64,000 nt of DNA from Hyphomonas johnsonii MHS-2 (GCF_000685275.1 NZ_ARYK01000002.1:124001-188000), one strand, 5' to 3'. Shown: positions 19,086 to 29,305, counted from the stretch's first letter. The notes: generated by a model not told the origin, from the sequence alone. Program-made: numbers and translations.

Positions 19086-21437
19086 CTAGTACTTGTAGTC
19101 AATCCCGAAAGTGACCGTACGCGGATCGCCGTAGAAGGCCGTCAGCGTGCCCTCAAGGCCGAGCGTCGGTGTGAACGTGCCGTTCGGGTTGATCGTGACG
19201 AAGTTATAGCCCGCCACGATGTAGCGTTCGTCGGTCAGGTTCTTGCCGTTCAGGCTGAAGCCCCAGCGACCGCCTTCGGTTTCCCAGCGCAGGCCGGCAT
19301 CAATCACCGTGTAGGCTTCCTGGTCGAGGTACGGGTTGGGTGCTTCGAACTGGCTGGAGTCACCGCGGTAAGAGACAAGCGTGTTTACCAGGAGGCGACC
19401 ATTATTGTCGAGGATCGTCAGTGGCGTGTCATAGGACAGGCGGCCACTTGCGGTCCAGTCAGGCGTGTTCTGGATGACGCGCTGGTTCGCCACATCATTG
19501 CCGAAGGCATCGATGTATTCGTCATATTGCGCGTCGACATAGCCGACCGACCAACCGAGGTTGAAGAGATCGGATTCGTTGAACACCTGCTCGGCGAGCG
19601 TCGCGTTGCCTTCGAATTCGACACCCCAGATGGTTGCTGCGCCGGCATTGGTCGTCACGCCCGTGAACGTGTCGTTGACGCCATCATTGTCTGTATCAAT
19701 ACCAACAGAGCCCGGCACCTGGACGTCTTTGTAGTCAGAGTAGAATGCCGCAATGCTGTAGGAAAGATCGCCGCCATACTGGCTGCCCTTGTAGCCGATC
19801 TCGTAGCTGTCGACTTCTTCCGGGTCGAACTGCATGAAGTCAAAGATCTCGTCTTCAGACACGGTGCCGTTGAGGTCGAGGTCCGGTGCCGCCGTCGTCT
19901 GGCCACGTGGGTCGAATGACCCGCCTTTGAAGCCCTGCGAGTAGGTTGCATAGACGTTGCTGGAATCCGTCGGCTTGTAGCTGAGCGACACGCGTGGGCT
20001 GAAATCATCAAACGTGGCTGAGCCGTTGAAATCCGACGTTGTCGCGATAAGCGTCGGGTTGCCGCCGAAATATTCGGAGAAACCGAAGATGTAGGTGCGG
20101 CGCAGGACTTGCGACGTACGCTCGTCTTCAGTGTAACGCGCGCCGACAGCGATGCTGAACTTGTCGGTCAGGTCGTAGGTGAAGTCGCCGAAGATCGACC
20201 AGGTCTTGGTGCCGACATCGCCGAACGTCTGCGCGTTCAGGCCTGGCAGCAAGAGCAGGTCGCCCGTCGTGGCAAGGAGAACGTCGAACACGGTCGAGGC
20301 ATTGGCGTCGAGATAGTAGGCGCCAACGATGCCGTTCAGGCGGTCGCCGGAATACAGGATCTGGAATTCTTCCGAGAACTGGTCGTTGGCATAGTTCGCC
20401 GGAACGTCGAGATCGGCTTCCGGAAGGCTGTCGAAGTCGATCGGCGAGGTGCTGTCGTCTTCGCGGTAGGCGAGGATGTTCTTCAGCGTGATCGTGTCGG
20501 AAACGGTATATTCGGCCGTGATCGACCCACCCCAGGCTTCCGATTCCTGGCCAACGACATTCAGGCCGGCGCGTGTATCATACTCGTCTTCGAGGACCGG
20601 GTAGGTGAACGGCGCGAACTGGTCAGGGATCAGGCGATGGCCCTGCCGCGCATTCGATTCGTCGCGGGTGAAGTCGCCAGCAAAGCGCAGCTGGAAGTCA
20701 GGCGTGACGTCCCACTCAGCCGACAGGCGGGCCGAGCCGACGTCCTTGTTGTAGTTGTCCTGGCCGGTGATGATGTTTTCGCCGTAACCTTCGCGATACA
20801 GAGCAGCGACTGCGGCGCCAACGCGGAACGTGTCCGTCAGTGGCATGCTGCCCGACACGACGACCTCACGTTGACCATAAGTGCCAAGTGCGGCGCGGGC
20901 GTTCAGGGTCGGCACGTCGGCGAGCGAGCGCGTGACATATTTCACCGCGCCGCCGATCGTGTTGCGTCCGTAGAGCGTGCCTTGCGGGCCGCGCAGGACT
21001 TCGATGCGCTCGACATCAAAGACGTCGAGAACAGCAGACTGGGGACGGTTGAGGTATACATCATCGACATAGATGCCGACACCAGCTTCGAAGCCGGCAA
21101 CCGGATCCTGCTGGCCGACGCCGCGGATGAAGGCGGTCAGCGTCGAGTTGGTGCCACGCGACACTTCGAGCGTCACGTTCGGCGCAATCTTCGCCACTTC
21201 GGTAATGTCGGACACGCCGAGTTCTGCAAGCAGGTTCCCGTCGAACGCCGAAACCGACAGAGGGACGTCGATCAGGTTCTGTTCACGGCGCTGCGCCGTC
21301 ACCACGACCGGCCCGAACCGGCGTTCCGCGTTGGCCTCGGTCGGCGCGTCCGCGTCTTGAGCGAACACAGGCATCATGGACGTCAGAGCTGTCGCCGCGA
21401 GCGCCGCATAGGCTATTCGATTGTAGGATCTGGTCAT
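19086..21437 (-). CDS. TonB-dependent outer membrane receptor
   Basis: A 783-residue receptor. The signal peptide spans residues ~1-26 (ALTSMMPVFAQ), followed by a TonB-box-like VVVTAQRREQNL, the plug (ERIEVLRGPQGTLYGRNTIGG in its core RGPQGTLYGRNTIGG) and a 22-strand barrel ending GIDYKY. The sequence belongs to the large 'TonB-dependent receptor' group of sphingomonads and Hyphomonadaceae rather than a named siderophore receptor. An operator-like palindrome lies 32-49 bp before the ATG, matching that at tetR. AGGGAG precedes the start. Confidence 0.93.
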   Translation of the reverse strand: MTRSYNRIAYAALAATALTSMMPVFAQDADAPTEANAERRFGPVVVTAQRREQNLIDVPLSVSAFDGNLLAELGVSDITEVAKIAPNVTLEVSRGTNSTLTAFIRGVGQQDPVAGFEAGVGIYVDDVYLNRPQSAVLDVFDVERIEVLRGPQGTLYGRNTIGGAVKYVTRSLADVPTLNARAALGTYGQREVVVSGSMPLTDTFRVGAAVAALYREGYGENIITGQDNYNKDVGSARLSAEWDVTPDFQLRFAGDFTRDESNARQGHRLIPDQFAPFTYPVLEDEYDTRAGLNVVGQESEAWGGSITAEYTVSDTITLKNILAYREDDSTSPIDFDSLPEADLDVPANYANDQFSEEFQILYSGDRLNGIVGAYYLDANASTVFDVLLATTGDLLLLPGLNAQTFGDVGTKTWSIFGDFTYDLTDKFSIAVGARYTEDERTSQVLRRTYIFGFSEYFGGNPTLIATTSDFNGSATFDDFSPRVSLSYKPTDSSNVYATYSQGFKGGSFDPRGQTTAAPDLDLNGTVSEDEIFDFMQFDPEEVDSYEIGYKGSQYGGDLSYSIAAFYSDYKDVQVPGSVGIDTDNDGVNDTFTGVTTNAGAATIWGVEFEGNATLAEQVFNESDLFNLGWSVGYVDAQYDEYIDAFGNDVANQRVIQNTPDWTASGRLSYDTPLTILDNNGRLLVNTLVSYRGDSSQFEAPNPYLDQEAYTVIDAGLRWETEGGRWGFSLNGKNLTDERYIVAGYNFVTINPNGTFTPTLGLEGTLTAFYGDPRTVTFGIDYKY

Positions 21438-21468
21438 TCTCTTCTCCCTGGGATTTTCTTGTGAGTAA

Positions 21469-21486
21469 TTTCAACACTTGTTGAAA
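21469..21486. promoter_or_regulatory. TetR operator candidate upstream of the TonB receptor
   Basis: TTTCAACA-CT-TGTTGAAA is a perfect 8-bp inverted repeat with a 2-bp spacer. With the copy at 18255 it shares the right side TTGTTGAAACA exactly. The position just upstream of the receptor start suits repression. Confidence 0.8.
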
Positions 21487-21649
21487 CATGATCAGATTTC
21501 GGGAAAGTGTCAATCGAGACATTCTTCAGGGTGAGAGATTGATCCCCTGCTGTGGTAATTCTGCCCAGCCCGGCAAAAGGCTGTATCTGGTGGGATTTTT
21601 GGGGATTCCGGCAGAGCGCAGTGCCTAGCCGCCATATGGGGACGCGCGC

Positions 21650-22757
21650 CTAGGCCTGCGTCCCCTGCTCCACTGCGGCGGCCAGCGCCGCGCTCAGGAA
21701 CCGGTCAATGTCGCCATCCAGCACGCCCTGCGTGTCGGACGTCTCGACCTCCGTTCGCAGGTCCTTGACCATCTGGTAGGGCTGCAGGACGTAGGAGCGG
21801 ATCTGGTGGCCAAAGCCGATCGCGCTCTTGGCCGCATTGGCATCAGACGCCGCGTCCCGGCGCTTCTGCAGTTCCTGCTCGTACAATTTCGAGCGCAGCA
21901 TGCGCCAGGCCTGGTCACGGTTCTGGTGCTGGGACCGCGATACCTGGCACGACACGACGATGCCGCTGGGCGCGTGGGTCAAGCGCACGGCACTGTCAGT
22001 CTTGTTGATGTGCTGGCCGCCGGCGCCGGACGCGCGATAGGTGTCGGTGCGCACATCGGACGGATTGATCTCGATCTCGATCGTGTCATCGATCACCGGC
22101 GAGACACTGACAGACGCAAAGCTCGTATGGCGCCGCGCCGAACTGTCGAACGGCGAAATCCGAACAAGGCGGTGAACCCCCTGCTCCGACTTCAGCCAGC
22201 CATAGGCATTCTCGCCCTTGATCTGGATCGTTGCCGACTTGATGCCGGCTTCCTCGCCCTCGCGCTCGTCGAGTTCTTCCACCTGCATGCCGTGGGCATC
22301 GGCCCATCGCATGTACATGCGGCGCAGAATGTTCGCCCAGTCCTGGCTCTCCGTTCCGCCTTCGCCGGCGTTGATCTGAAGGAAGGCGTCATTGCCGTCG
22401 ACTTCGCCTGACAACAACGCTGCCAGTTCGGCCTTGTCGGCACGGGCTGCGGCCTTTGCCAGCGCACGTTCGATGTCGCCGACCATCGAGGCGTCGCCAT
22501 CGGCGAGTTCGAGGAGTTCCTCGGCATCGCTGGCTTCCCGCTGCAGCGCGTTGACAGTCGCAATACCGTCCGCAAGGCGCTGGCGTTCGCGCATCATGGC
22601 CTGCGCGGCTTGTGGATCGTCCCAGAAGTCGGGGCGCTCCGACAGGCTGGTCAGTTCATCAAGGCGCTTGGTCGCTGTATCCCAGTCAAAGACGCCTCCG
22701 GAGCAATTCGGATGACTGGCGGATCTGATCGATCATGGATTTGATTTCAGCGGACAT
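21650..22757 (-). CDS. prfB: Peptide chain release factor 2, made by programmed +1 frameshift
   Basis: Frame 1 encodes 23 residues ([10 protein letters not shown]...LLRRRL) and ends CTT TGA C; skipping one base (22688) gives D-W-D-T-A-T-K-R-L and the rest of RF2, 368 residues in all. The body has the GGQ loop [19 protein letters not shown] (core GAGGQH) and the RF2 SPF stop-recognition motif ([14 protein letters not shown]). RF2 reads UGA and UAA. The frameshift lets RF2 control its own synthesis. An annotator ignoring this would start at 22597 and lose 53 residues. Confidence 0.95.
22685..22700 (-). promoter_or_regulatory. prfB: prfB +1 frameshift site
   Basis: The minus strand reads CGGAGG-CGT-CTT-TGA-C. 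A Shine-Dalgarno-like CGGAGG sits three bases before the CTT slip codon and an in-frame poor-context UGAC stop follows. This is the same spacing as the well-known E. coli prfB site (AGGGGG-TAT-CTT-TGA-C). Confidence 0.95.
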
Positions 22758-22842
22758 GGGGTCAGGCCTTGTTGGGCAGATTTGTTGAATTGGCGATGCC
22801 CGGCCGGAATAGCCGAGCCGAGCCATTCGGTCAAAAGCGGGT

Positions 22843-25467
22843 TCAGTAAATGTCGTCGAGATTGTCGTCGGCCGTTGTTTCCGGCGGTGTCGACGTCTTG
22901 CCGTCTTCCGGAACCGGCTGCTCACCCGTACGCGGGTCAAAGGTGCCGTAGTTCGACGAACTCGACGTGCCGCACGCACCGGAGATAGACAGGCAATCGT
23001 CCGAGCTGTTGAAGGCGGCCATGCCCGGTTCGGTTCCCGGCCGGAAGGCCTCGTCGATGATCACCGACGTATTCGGTCCGGGCAATTCGCCGGTGCGGGC
23101 ATCCACTTTCACCAGGCGGACACCGGGAGGAATCCGGAACGGAATGCCGGGCGTGCCTTCCAGTGCCTTTTCCATGAAGTCGGTAAAGATTGGCGCAGCG
23201 ACCGAGCCGCCCGCCTCGCCTTCGCCGAGTGACCGGTTGTCATCAAACCCGACGCGCACGCCGACCACCAGGTCTGGCGAGAAGCCCAGGAACACGGCAT
23301 CGCGGTAGTCATCCGTCGTACCTGTCTTGCCGGCAAGCGGCTTGCCAACGCGAAGGGCCCTGCGACCCGTGCCGCGCTCGACAACGCCTTCAAGCATGTG
23401 GGTGATCTGGTACGCGATGATCGGGTCGAGAACCTGTTCACGGTCGTCCGGCAATTCCGGCGGCGGCTGGCCGTTCCACTCTTCAGCCTGACACCCCTCG
23501 CACGGGCGTTCATCGTGCCGGAACAGGGTGCGTCCGTGGCGGTCCTGAACCCTGTCGAGCAGGGTTGGCGTGACCTTCTTGCCGCCGTTCACGAATGTTG
23601 CGTATCCGCGCGCCAGGTCGATGAGATAGGCGTCTCCAGCCCCCAGCGACATCGCCGCGTAGGGCGGAAGTTTGTCATAGACGCCGGCGCGCTCGGCAAA
23701 CGCGGACACCGCCTCCATGCCGATATCCTGCGCGACACGCGCCGTCACCTGGTTCAGCGACTTCTCGAGCGCAATGCGCAAGGTCACCATGCCGTAGGAG
23801 CGGCCTTCGGTATAGTTGGCAGGGCGCCAGTAGTCGCCGGTTGAGACATCAAACGAGACGAAGGGCGCGTCGAGCATCCGCGTCGCTGGCGTATAGCCTT
23901 TTTCCAGCGCGGCAGCGTAGACGAACGGCTTGAAACTGGAGCCGGGCTGGCGCTTTGACTGGGTGACCCGGTTGTAGCTCGATTTGAAGAAGGAATAGCC
24001 GCCCTGCATGGCCAGGATGCGACCCGTATGCGGATCAAGCGCGACCAGGGAGCCGTCAACATCAGGCACCTGCCGCAGGGTTGCATTGCCGACCGGAACC
24101 AGCATGGATTGCGCGGCGGGCCGGGCGATCGGGTTGCCTTCTTCGTCGAGTTCAGGCTCGTCCGGTGGCGGTGCGCCGGTCTCGGCTGCGTTGAGCAACC
24201 TGCGCTCAAGTTCTGCCAGGACAACGTCGCCGACCTGAAGGCCCGGCTTGCCGTCTTTCGGCTTGTAGGTCTTTGCCCATTCCAGTTCTTCAGCCGGCAG
24301 CCTGATCTTGGCGCCATCCGTGAGCAGGAGTTCGGCACCCTTGCTGCCAATCGAGGTGACGAGACCAGCCTCCCATGTGCCATAGCCACCCGGCAGGGTG
24401 ACAGCGTTCAGGGCTTCTAGCGCGCCATTCCCCGTATCGAGTTTCGTGACGGGCCCTCTGTAGCCATGGCGCCGGTCATAGGCGACGAGGCCGTCCTGGA
24501 CCGCCTGCTGGGCGGCGAGCTGCATGCGGGTGTCGATCGTCGAGCGGATCGACAGGCCGCCCTGCTCAAGCGTCTCTTCGCCATAGGTCTTGATCAGGTC
24601 CCGGCGCAGTTCCTGGACGAAATAGGTCGCCGCGGCATATTCCGGGCCGCGCAGGCGTTTCGTGGTCGCCAACGGCATGGCTTTCGCGGTGTCCGCTTCT
24701 TCCTTGGTGATATACCCGTCCTCGACCATCCGGCCGAGCACGTAGTTCCGGCGGTTGATGAGCCTGTCGGGGTTCGTGTACGGGTTCACTTCGGATGGCG
24801 CCTTGGCCAGCGACGCCAGGATTGCCGCCTCCGACAGGTTGAGCTCCGGCAGGGACTTGTTGAAATAGTTGAGCGCCGCGGAACCGACGCCATAGGCGCG
24901 CCCGCCGAGATAGATTTCATTGAGATAGAGCTCGAGGATCTCACCCTTGGTGAACTCTTTCTCCATGCGCTGGGCAACGATCGCTTCCTTGGCCTTGCGC
25001 TTCAAGTTCTGGTCGCGCGTCAGCAGCATGTTCTTGGCGACCTGCTGGGTGATCGTGGACCCGCCCTGCATGCCACCACTGCCCGTCAGCTTGTTCTTGG
25101 CCGTATTCAGCGCGCCGCGCGTGATGCCGACATAGTCGAGCCCGTCATGGGTGAAGAAATTCTTGTCCTCGGCGGCCACGAAGGCGTCGATGACGTGCTT
25201 GGGAATTGACTCATAGGGCACGAACACCCGGTGCTGGTCCGCGAATTCCGCAATCAGCGTCCCGTCGCCAGCGTGGACACGCGAGGTGATCGGCGGCTCG
25301 TACTGCTTCAGCTTGGCAATTGACGGCACCTGCCGGCCAAGCGCCGCGAAATACATCCACAGCGCGATGAACCCGATGATCGCCAGGACAGTGCCGGCGA
25401 TGAAAAGGCGCCGCGTCCAAGGCCATACCCAGGCTGGAATGCGGGGTTTCTCGTAGGCATCAGCCAT
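22843..25467 (-). CDS. mrcA: Penicillin-binding protein 1A, bifunctional transglycosylase/transpeptidase
   Basis: An 874-residue class A PBP. There is a short cytoplasmic tail, a membrane helix at ~20-42, GT51 motifs (AAEDKNFFTHDG, GGSTITQQVAKN, LELYLNEIYLGGRAYG), an OB-like insert near 400-470, and the transpeptidase triad GSSFKPF (active Ser), SLN and KTGTTDD. The C-terminal ~50 residues are Ser/Thr/Asp-rich and disordered. It polymerises and crosslinks peptidoglycan in the periplasm. It lies upstream of prfB (85-bp gap), a common alphaproteobacterial order. Confidence 0.94.
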   Translation of the reverse strand: MADAYEKPRIPAWVWPWTRRLFIAGTVLAIIGFIALWMYFAALGRQVPSIAKLKQYEPPITSRVHAGDGTLIAEFADQHRVFVPYESIPKHVIDAFVAAEDKNFFTHDGLDYVGITRGALNTAKNKLTGSGGMQGGSTITQQVAKNMLLTRDQNLKRKAKEAIVAQRMEKEFTKGEILELYLNEIYLGGRAYGVGSAALNYFNKSLPELNLSEAAILASLAKAPSEVNPYTNPDRLINRRNYVLGRMVEDGYITKEEADTAKAMPLATTKRLRGPEYAAATYFVQELRRDLIKTYGEETLEQGGLSIRSTIDTRMQLAAQQAVQDGLVAYDRRHGYRGPVTKLDTGNGALEALNAVTLPGGYGTWEAGLVTSIGSKGAELLLTDGAKIRLPAEELEWAKTYKPKDGKPGLQVGDVVLAELERRLLNAAETGAPPPDEPELDEEGNPIARPAAQSMLVPVGNATLRQVPDVDGSLVALDPHTGRILAMQGGYSFFKSSYNRVTQSKRQPGSSFKPFVYAAALEKGYTPATRMLDAPFVSFDVSTGDYWRPANYTEGRSYGMVTLRIALEKSLNQVTARVAQDIGMEAVSAFAERAGVYDKLPPYAAMSLGAGDAYLIDLARGYATFVNGGKKVTPTLLDRVQDRHGRTLFRHDERPCEGCQAEEWNGQPPPELPDDREQVLDPIIAYQITHMLEGVVERGTGRRALRVGKPLAGKTGTTDDYRDAVFLGFSPDLVVGVRVGFDDNRSLGEGEAGGSVAAPIFTDFMEKALEGTPGIPFRIPPGVRLVKVDARTGELPGPNTSVIIDEAFRPGTEPGMAAFNSSDDCLSISGACGTSSSSNYGTFDPRTGEQPVPEDGKTSTPPETTADDNLDDIY

Positions 25468-25573
25468 TTGCTTGTCCTGTCACTCGGCCAGTCCAACCTG
25501 GCATCCGGCGCCGGAATCGCACCTGTTTCCGGCGATAGTAAGGCGCGTCGGCGGCCCTTGAAAGGGGCCAGTG

Positions 25574-27487
25574 TCAGATGTCCTGCCGGCCAACTTCGCC
25601 ATCCGTCAGGGAAACATCCGGCAGCGGCCGCTTCTCGGGTGGTGGCCCTTCAAGGCCGTCGGCCAGCTTGGCCTCCAGCTTGCGGCGGTCGATCGCCGGT
25701 GGACGGTTGTCCAGCGCGAACTGCCACGCCTCCCGGGCTTCGTCCTTGCGGTCGAGATGCCAGTAGATATCGCCAAGGTGGTTTTCGATTTCCCAGTGGC
25801 GGTGAGGCGCCAGTTCGCGGCGAGACGCTTCGATCTGCCGGCGTGCGCCGTTAAGGTCGCCCAACTGGTACAGCGCCCAGCCGAACGAGTCCGCGATATA
25901 GGGATCGCGCTCGGCCAGGGCCCGCGCCCGCGCCAGGATCCTGTAGCCTTCCTCGTGCTTGTCGGTATAGATGACGAGAAAATAGCCAAGTGAATTCAGG
26001 GTATAAGGATCGTTTGGCCGGGCAAGCTGCTCGGTCCGGAGGATCACGAGCCCTTCATTGATCTTCCCTGCCCTGCCAAGGGCGTCGGCAAGCGCCAGGC
26101 GCCTGTCATGCGTATCGTCCAGGCTCCGCGCCTCGGCCGCATTCTCTGCTGCCTCCCCGACATTCCCGAACTGGCTGTAGATTTGGGCTGCAAGGCCATG
26201 TGCGGCGGCCTGTTCAGCCGGGTTGTCGGCAATTGCGAGCAGTTCCTCGACGAGGTCGGTCGCGGCTGCCTCATCATCAAGGAGCGTCCGCAACTGCAGC
26301 GCGCCATACAGGGTCTGCAGCTTGTTGTCGGTGTCGGCGAGCGCGAGCGCCCGGTCGATCGCGCTGCGAGCTGCGTCTTCCTGACCGGCCATGATCAAGG
26401 CCTGCCCGCCGGCTATTTCCAGTGATGCCGTCGGTTTCGGTCCGGACAGCGCGACATGCGCAGCAGCAGCGTAGAGGGCATTTTCGTAGAAATCGTCGGC
26501 GATCGAAGTCCGCAGGCCTTCGTCCTCGGGATTGATCAGCAAGGCGACCTGGTCGAGCGCAGACCGCTGGTCATCAAACCCGTCAGGCCGCCCGCCCATC
26601 ATGATCTTGCGGATGATGCGTTGCTCCTGCATCGCCCGCGACACGTCTGCCAGCGACTGGGTAAAGGCCGACCGAACATTGAGCGCCTTGTTGTTCAGGT
26701 TCTTGCCCGTCTCGAGACTGTCGAGCGCGGCGGCATAGCTGATCACTTCCTCCGGTTCCGCATCGGCAAGCCGCTGATAGGTCGCCTTGGCCTCCTCGAT
26801 GCGGCCCAGGCGCTGCAACAGCAGGGCATGACGCGAGATCACCGTCTTGACGTGGGAATACAGCAAGGCCTTGGGATCGAACTCGTGTTCAGGCGCCTCG
26901 ATATTGGTCGGCGTCATGGCTTCATAGACCGCGAGCGCCTGTTCCGGGCGGCCCAGCGCTTCCAGCATCGCCGCAAGCGACAGGTCTCCCGTCAAACCCG
27001 GCATGTCGCCGGCGGCAGTGCGATGCCGTTCGATCGCTTCGTCCGGCTGACCGTCGAGCGCCAGGAGCCATGAATCGAGATAGGCGTAGAGGCTGGACTG
27101 GCTGCTTTCGGCATCCCCGTCATCATTGATGTCCAGGATCATCCGGGCGCCAGCCGTATCACCGGCTGCGGCCCGGTCGAGCGCCAGGAAGGCATTGAAA
27201 AACGGGTTGGAGTTGCGGTCTTCGGTATCGAGTTCCTGCGTCATCGTCAGGAACGCGGCCATGTCGCCGGCCTTTACGGCGTCGATCGGTGCCGGATAGG
27301 CGCCGACGCCGACCGGCTGGCCATCGGCCCCCAGGACGGCGGTTGACCGGGCTGCCGGCGACAGCACCGCCCCATCAAGGGACGATTGCGTGCGGTCCAC
27401 GATCGTTGCGGGCGCGGTAGATGTGCATCCGCTGAGCAAGACCGCGAGCACGGCGGCAGAGGCGGCAAGGGCAGATTTGAAGCGCAT
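25574..27487 (-). CDS. TPR-repeat lipoprotein
   Basis: A 637-residue protein with a lipoprotein signal peptide (LLSGC, lipidated Cys21) followed almost entirely by TPR-like helical pairs. The best repeats are near the C-terminus (NSLGYFLVIY, YIADSFGWALYQLGDLNGA, HLGDIYWHLDRKDEAREAW in part), as in BamD/LpoA-like scaffold proteins. It lies 106 bp upstream of the PBP1A gene on the same strand, so an LpoA-like PBP-activating role is conceivable but unproven. The ATG at 27487 gives a proper signal peptide; 27511 is an alternative. Confidence 0.8.
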   Translation of the reverse strand: MRFKSALAASAAVLAVLLSGCTSTAPATIVDRTQSSLDGAVLSPAARSTAVLGADGQPVGVGAYPAPIDAVKAGDMAAFLTMTQELDTEDRNSNPFFNAFLALDRAAAGDTAGARMILDINDDGDAESSQSSLYAYLDSWLLALDGQPDEAIERHRTAAGDMPGLTGDLSLAAMLEALGRPEQALAVYEAMTPTNIEAPEHEFDPKALLYSHVKTVISRHALLLQRLGRIEEAKATYQRLADAEPEEVISYAAALDSLETGKNLNNKALNVRSAFTQSLADVSRAMQEQRIIRKIMMGGRPDGFDDQRSALDQVALLINPEDEGLRTSIADDFYENALYAAAAHVALSGPKPTASLEIAGGQALIMAGQEDAARSAIDRALALADTDNKLQTLYGALQLRTLLDDEAAATDLVEELLAIADNPAEQAAAHGLAAQIYSQFGNVGEAAENAAEARSLDDTHDRRLALADALGRAGKINEGLVILRTEQLARPNDPYTLNSLGYFLVIYTDKHEEGYRILARARALAERDPYIADSFGWALYQLGDLNGARRQIEASRRELAPHRHWEIENHLGDIYWHLDRKDEAREAWQFALDNRPPAIDRRKLEAKLADGLEGPPPEKRPLPDVSLTDGEVGRQDI

Positions 27488-27622
27488 GGGTTTTGGGGCT
27501 CTCCGGTCCATCGTTTCGCCGGAGTGAAGCAGCCCCTTGCGGCAGGAGCAAGGCCGCCAGATGCAGAAAGCGCGGACAGGTTGCCCCTGCCCGCGCCGTC
27601 TGCAGCCACTGCAGTGCCTGCC

Positions 27623-29305
27623 TTACATATTGGTATATGCCGGGCCGCCGCCGCCTTCCGGCACAGTCCAGTTGATGTTCTGGTTCGGATCCTTGATATC
27701 GCACGTCTTGCAGTGAATGCAGTTCTGCGCGTTGATCTGGAACTTCAACTGGTCGCCTTCCGTGATCCATTCGTAGACGCCAGCCGGGCAATACCGTGCC
27801 GACGGGCCGTCAAAGACATCGTGTTCCGAGGATTTCTGAAGCGCCATATCCAGGACCTTGAGGTGCACCGGCTGGTCTTCACCGTGGAAAGTGTTGGTGA
27901 ATGAAACGTTTGTAAGCTTGTCGAAGCTGAGCTTGCCGTCCGGCTTGGGGTAGGCAATCGGCTTGAAGTTCTTGGCCGGTTGCAGGGACGCCGCATCGGT
28001 CTTGCCGTGCTTCAATGTCGGCAGGAAGCTGAAGCCGACGAGCGAACGCATCCACATGTCGGGCACGCCGATCATGGCGCCGATCATGGTGCCGAAGCGC
28101 GACATCAGGGGCTTCATGTTGCGCACGGTTGCCAGGTCCTTCTGCACCCAGCTCGCGTGCATGGCGGTGTCGTATTCGGTCATTTCGTCGCCCGAGCGCC
28201 CGGCCCTGATGGCTTCGAACGCGGCTTCCGCGCCCAGCATGCCCGTCTTCATGGCATTATGGGTGCCCTTGATGCGCGGCAGGTTCACGAACCCGGCGCA
28301 GCAGCCGATCAAGGCCCCGCCCGGGAAGCTGAGTTTCGGGATGGACTGCAGGCCGCCAGACGTGATCGCCCGCGCGCCATAGGCGACGCGCTTGCCGCCT
28401 TCGAGATATCGCTTGATATCGGGGTGGTGCTTGTAGCGCTGGAATTCCTCGTAGGGTGCCAGGTACGGGTTCTTGTAGTTCAGGTGAACAACATAGCCGA
28501 CTGACACGAACGGTTCGCCATTGTCGCGGAAATGGTAGAGAAAGCCGCCACCATTGCCGTGCTTGTCGTTGACCGGCCAGCCGAACGAGTGCTGCACCAG
28601 GCCTTCGACGAAAATTTCCTCGGGCACGGACCAGACTTCTTTCAGGCCGATGCCGAACTTCTGCGGGTCGCAATCTGCCTCCAGGTCAAACCGCTTCATC
28701 ACCTGCTTGGTCAGCGATCCCCGCGCACCTTCCGCGAACAGGACATATTTTCCGATCAGCTCCATGCCGGGTTCATAGTCCGGCTTCTTCTCGCCATCCG
28801 CGCCAATCCCCATGACGCCGGCGACGACGCCGCGCACTTCGCCCTTCTCGCCATAAACGACGTCCGACGCGGCAAAGCCCGGATAGATTTCCACGCCAAG
28901 CGCCTCGGCTTCACGGCCGAGCCAGCGGCAGACATTCGCCAGCGAACCGGTATAGCAGCCATGATTGCTCATCAGCGGTGGAAACGGCAGCCAGCCAAGC
29001 TCGGCAGACCCGCTTTCGCCGAGCAGCTTGTAACGGTCGACCTTGACCTCGGTCTTCAGGGGGCAATCGCTGTTCGACTTCCAGTCCGGCAGCAGCTCGT
29101 TCAGCGCCTTGGGATCGAGCACGATGCCCGACAGGATGTGCGCACCGATCTCGCCGCCTTTTTCCAGCACGACGACAGACAGGTCTTCACCGGCCGCGTT
29201 GGCCGCCTGCTTGAACCGGATCGCGGCTGACAAGCCAGCGGGGCCGCCGCCGACAATGACCAGGTCATATTCCATCGACTCGCGCTGCGGGGCGTCATCA
29301 GCCAT
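27623..29305 (-). CDS. etfD: Electron transfer flavoprotein-ubiquinone oxidoreductase
   Basis: A 560-residue membrane-associated flavoprotein. The FAD dinucleotide fold is LVIVGGGPAGLSAAIR near residue 15, and the C-terminal 4Fe-4S ferredoxin domain has cysteines in YCPAGVYEW and NCIHCKTCDIKDP. It passes electrons from ETF (fatty acid and amino acid oxidation) to ubiquinone. The length fits the family. GAGGAG precedes the ATG. etfAB are not in the window. Confidence 0.95.
   Translation of the reverse strand: MADDAPQRESMEYDLVIVGGGPAGLSAAIRFKQAANAAGEDLSVVVLEKGGEIGAHILSGIVLDPKALNELLPDWKSNSDCPLKTEVKVDRYKLLGESGSAELGWLPFPPLMSNHGCYTGSLANVCRWLGREAEALGVEIYPGFAASDVVYGEKGEVRGVVAGVMGIGADGEKKPDYEPGMELIGKYVLFAEGARGSLTKQVMKRFDLEADCDPQKFGIGLKEVWSVPEEIFVEGLVQHSFGWPVNDKHGNGGGFLYHFRDNGEPFVSVGYVVHLNYKNPYLAPYEEFQRYKHHPDIKRYLEGGKRVAYGARAITSGGLQSIPKLSFPGGALIGCCAGFVNLPRIKGTHNAMKTGMLGAEAAFEAIRAGRSGDEMTEYDTAMHASWVQKDLATVRNMKPLMSRFGTMIGAMIGVPDMWMRSLVGFSFLPTLKHGKTDAASLQPAKNFKPIAYPKPDGKLSFDKLTNVSFTNTFHGEDQPVHLKVLDMALQKSSEHDVFDGPSARYCPAGVYEWITEGDQLKFQINAQNCIHCKTCDIKDPNQNINWTVPEGGGGPAYTNM

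Noticed and set aside
22598..22757. prfB as a frameshifted pseudogene
   Set aside because: The CTT-TGA-C site with correctly spaced CGGAGG is the standard regulatory frameshift, not damage.
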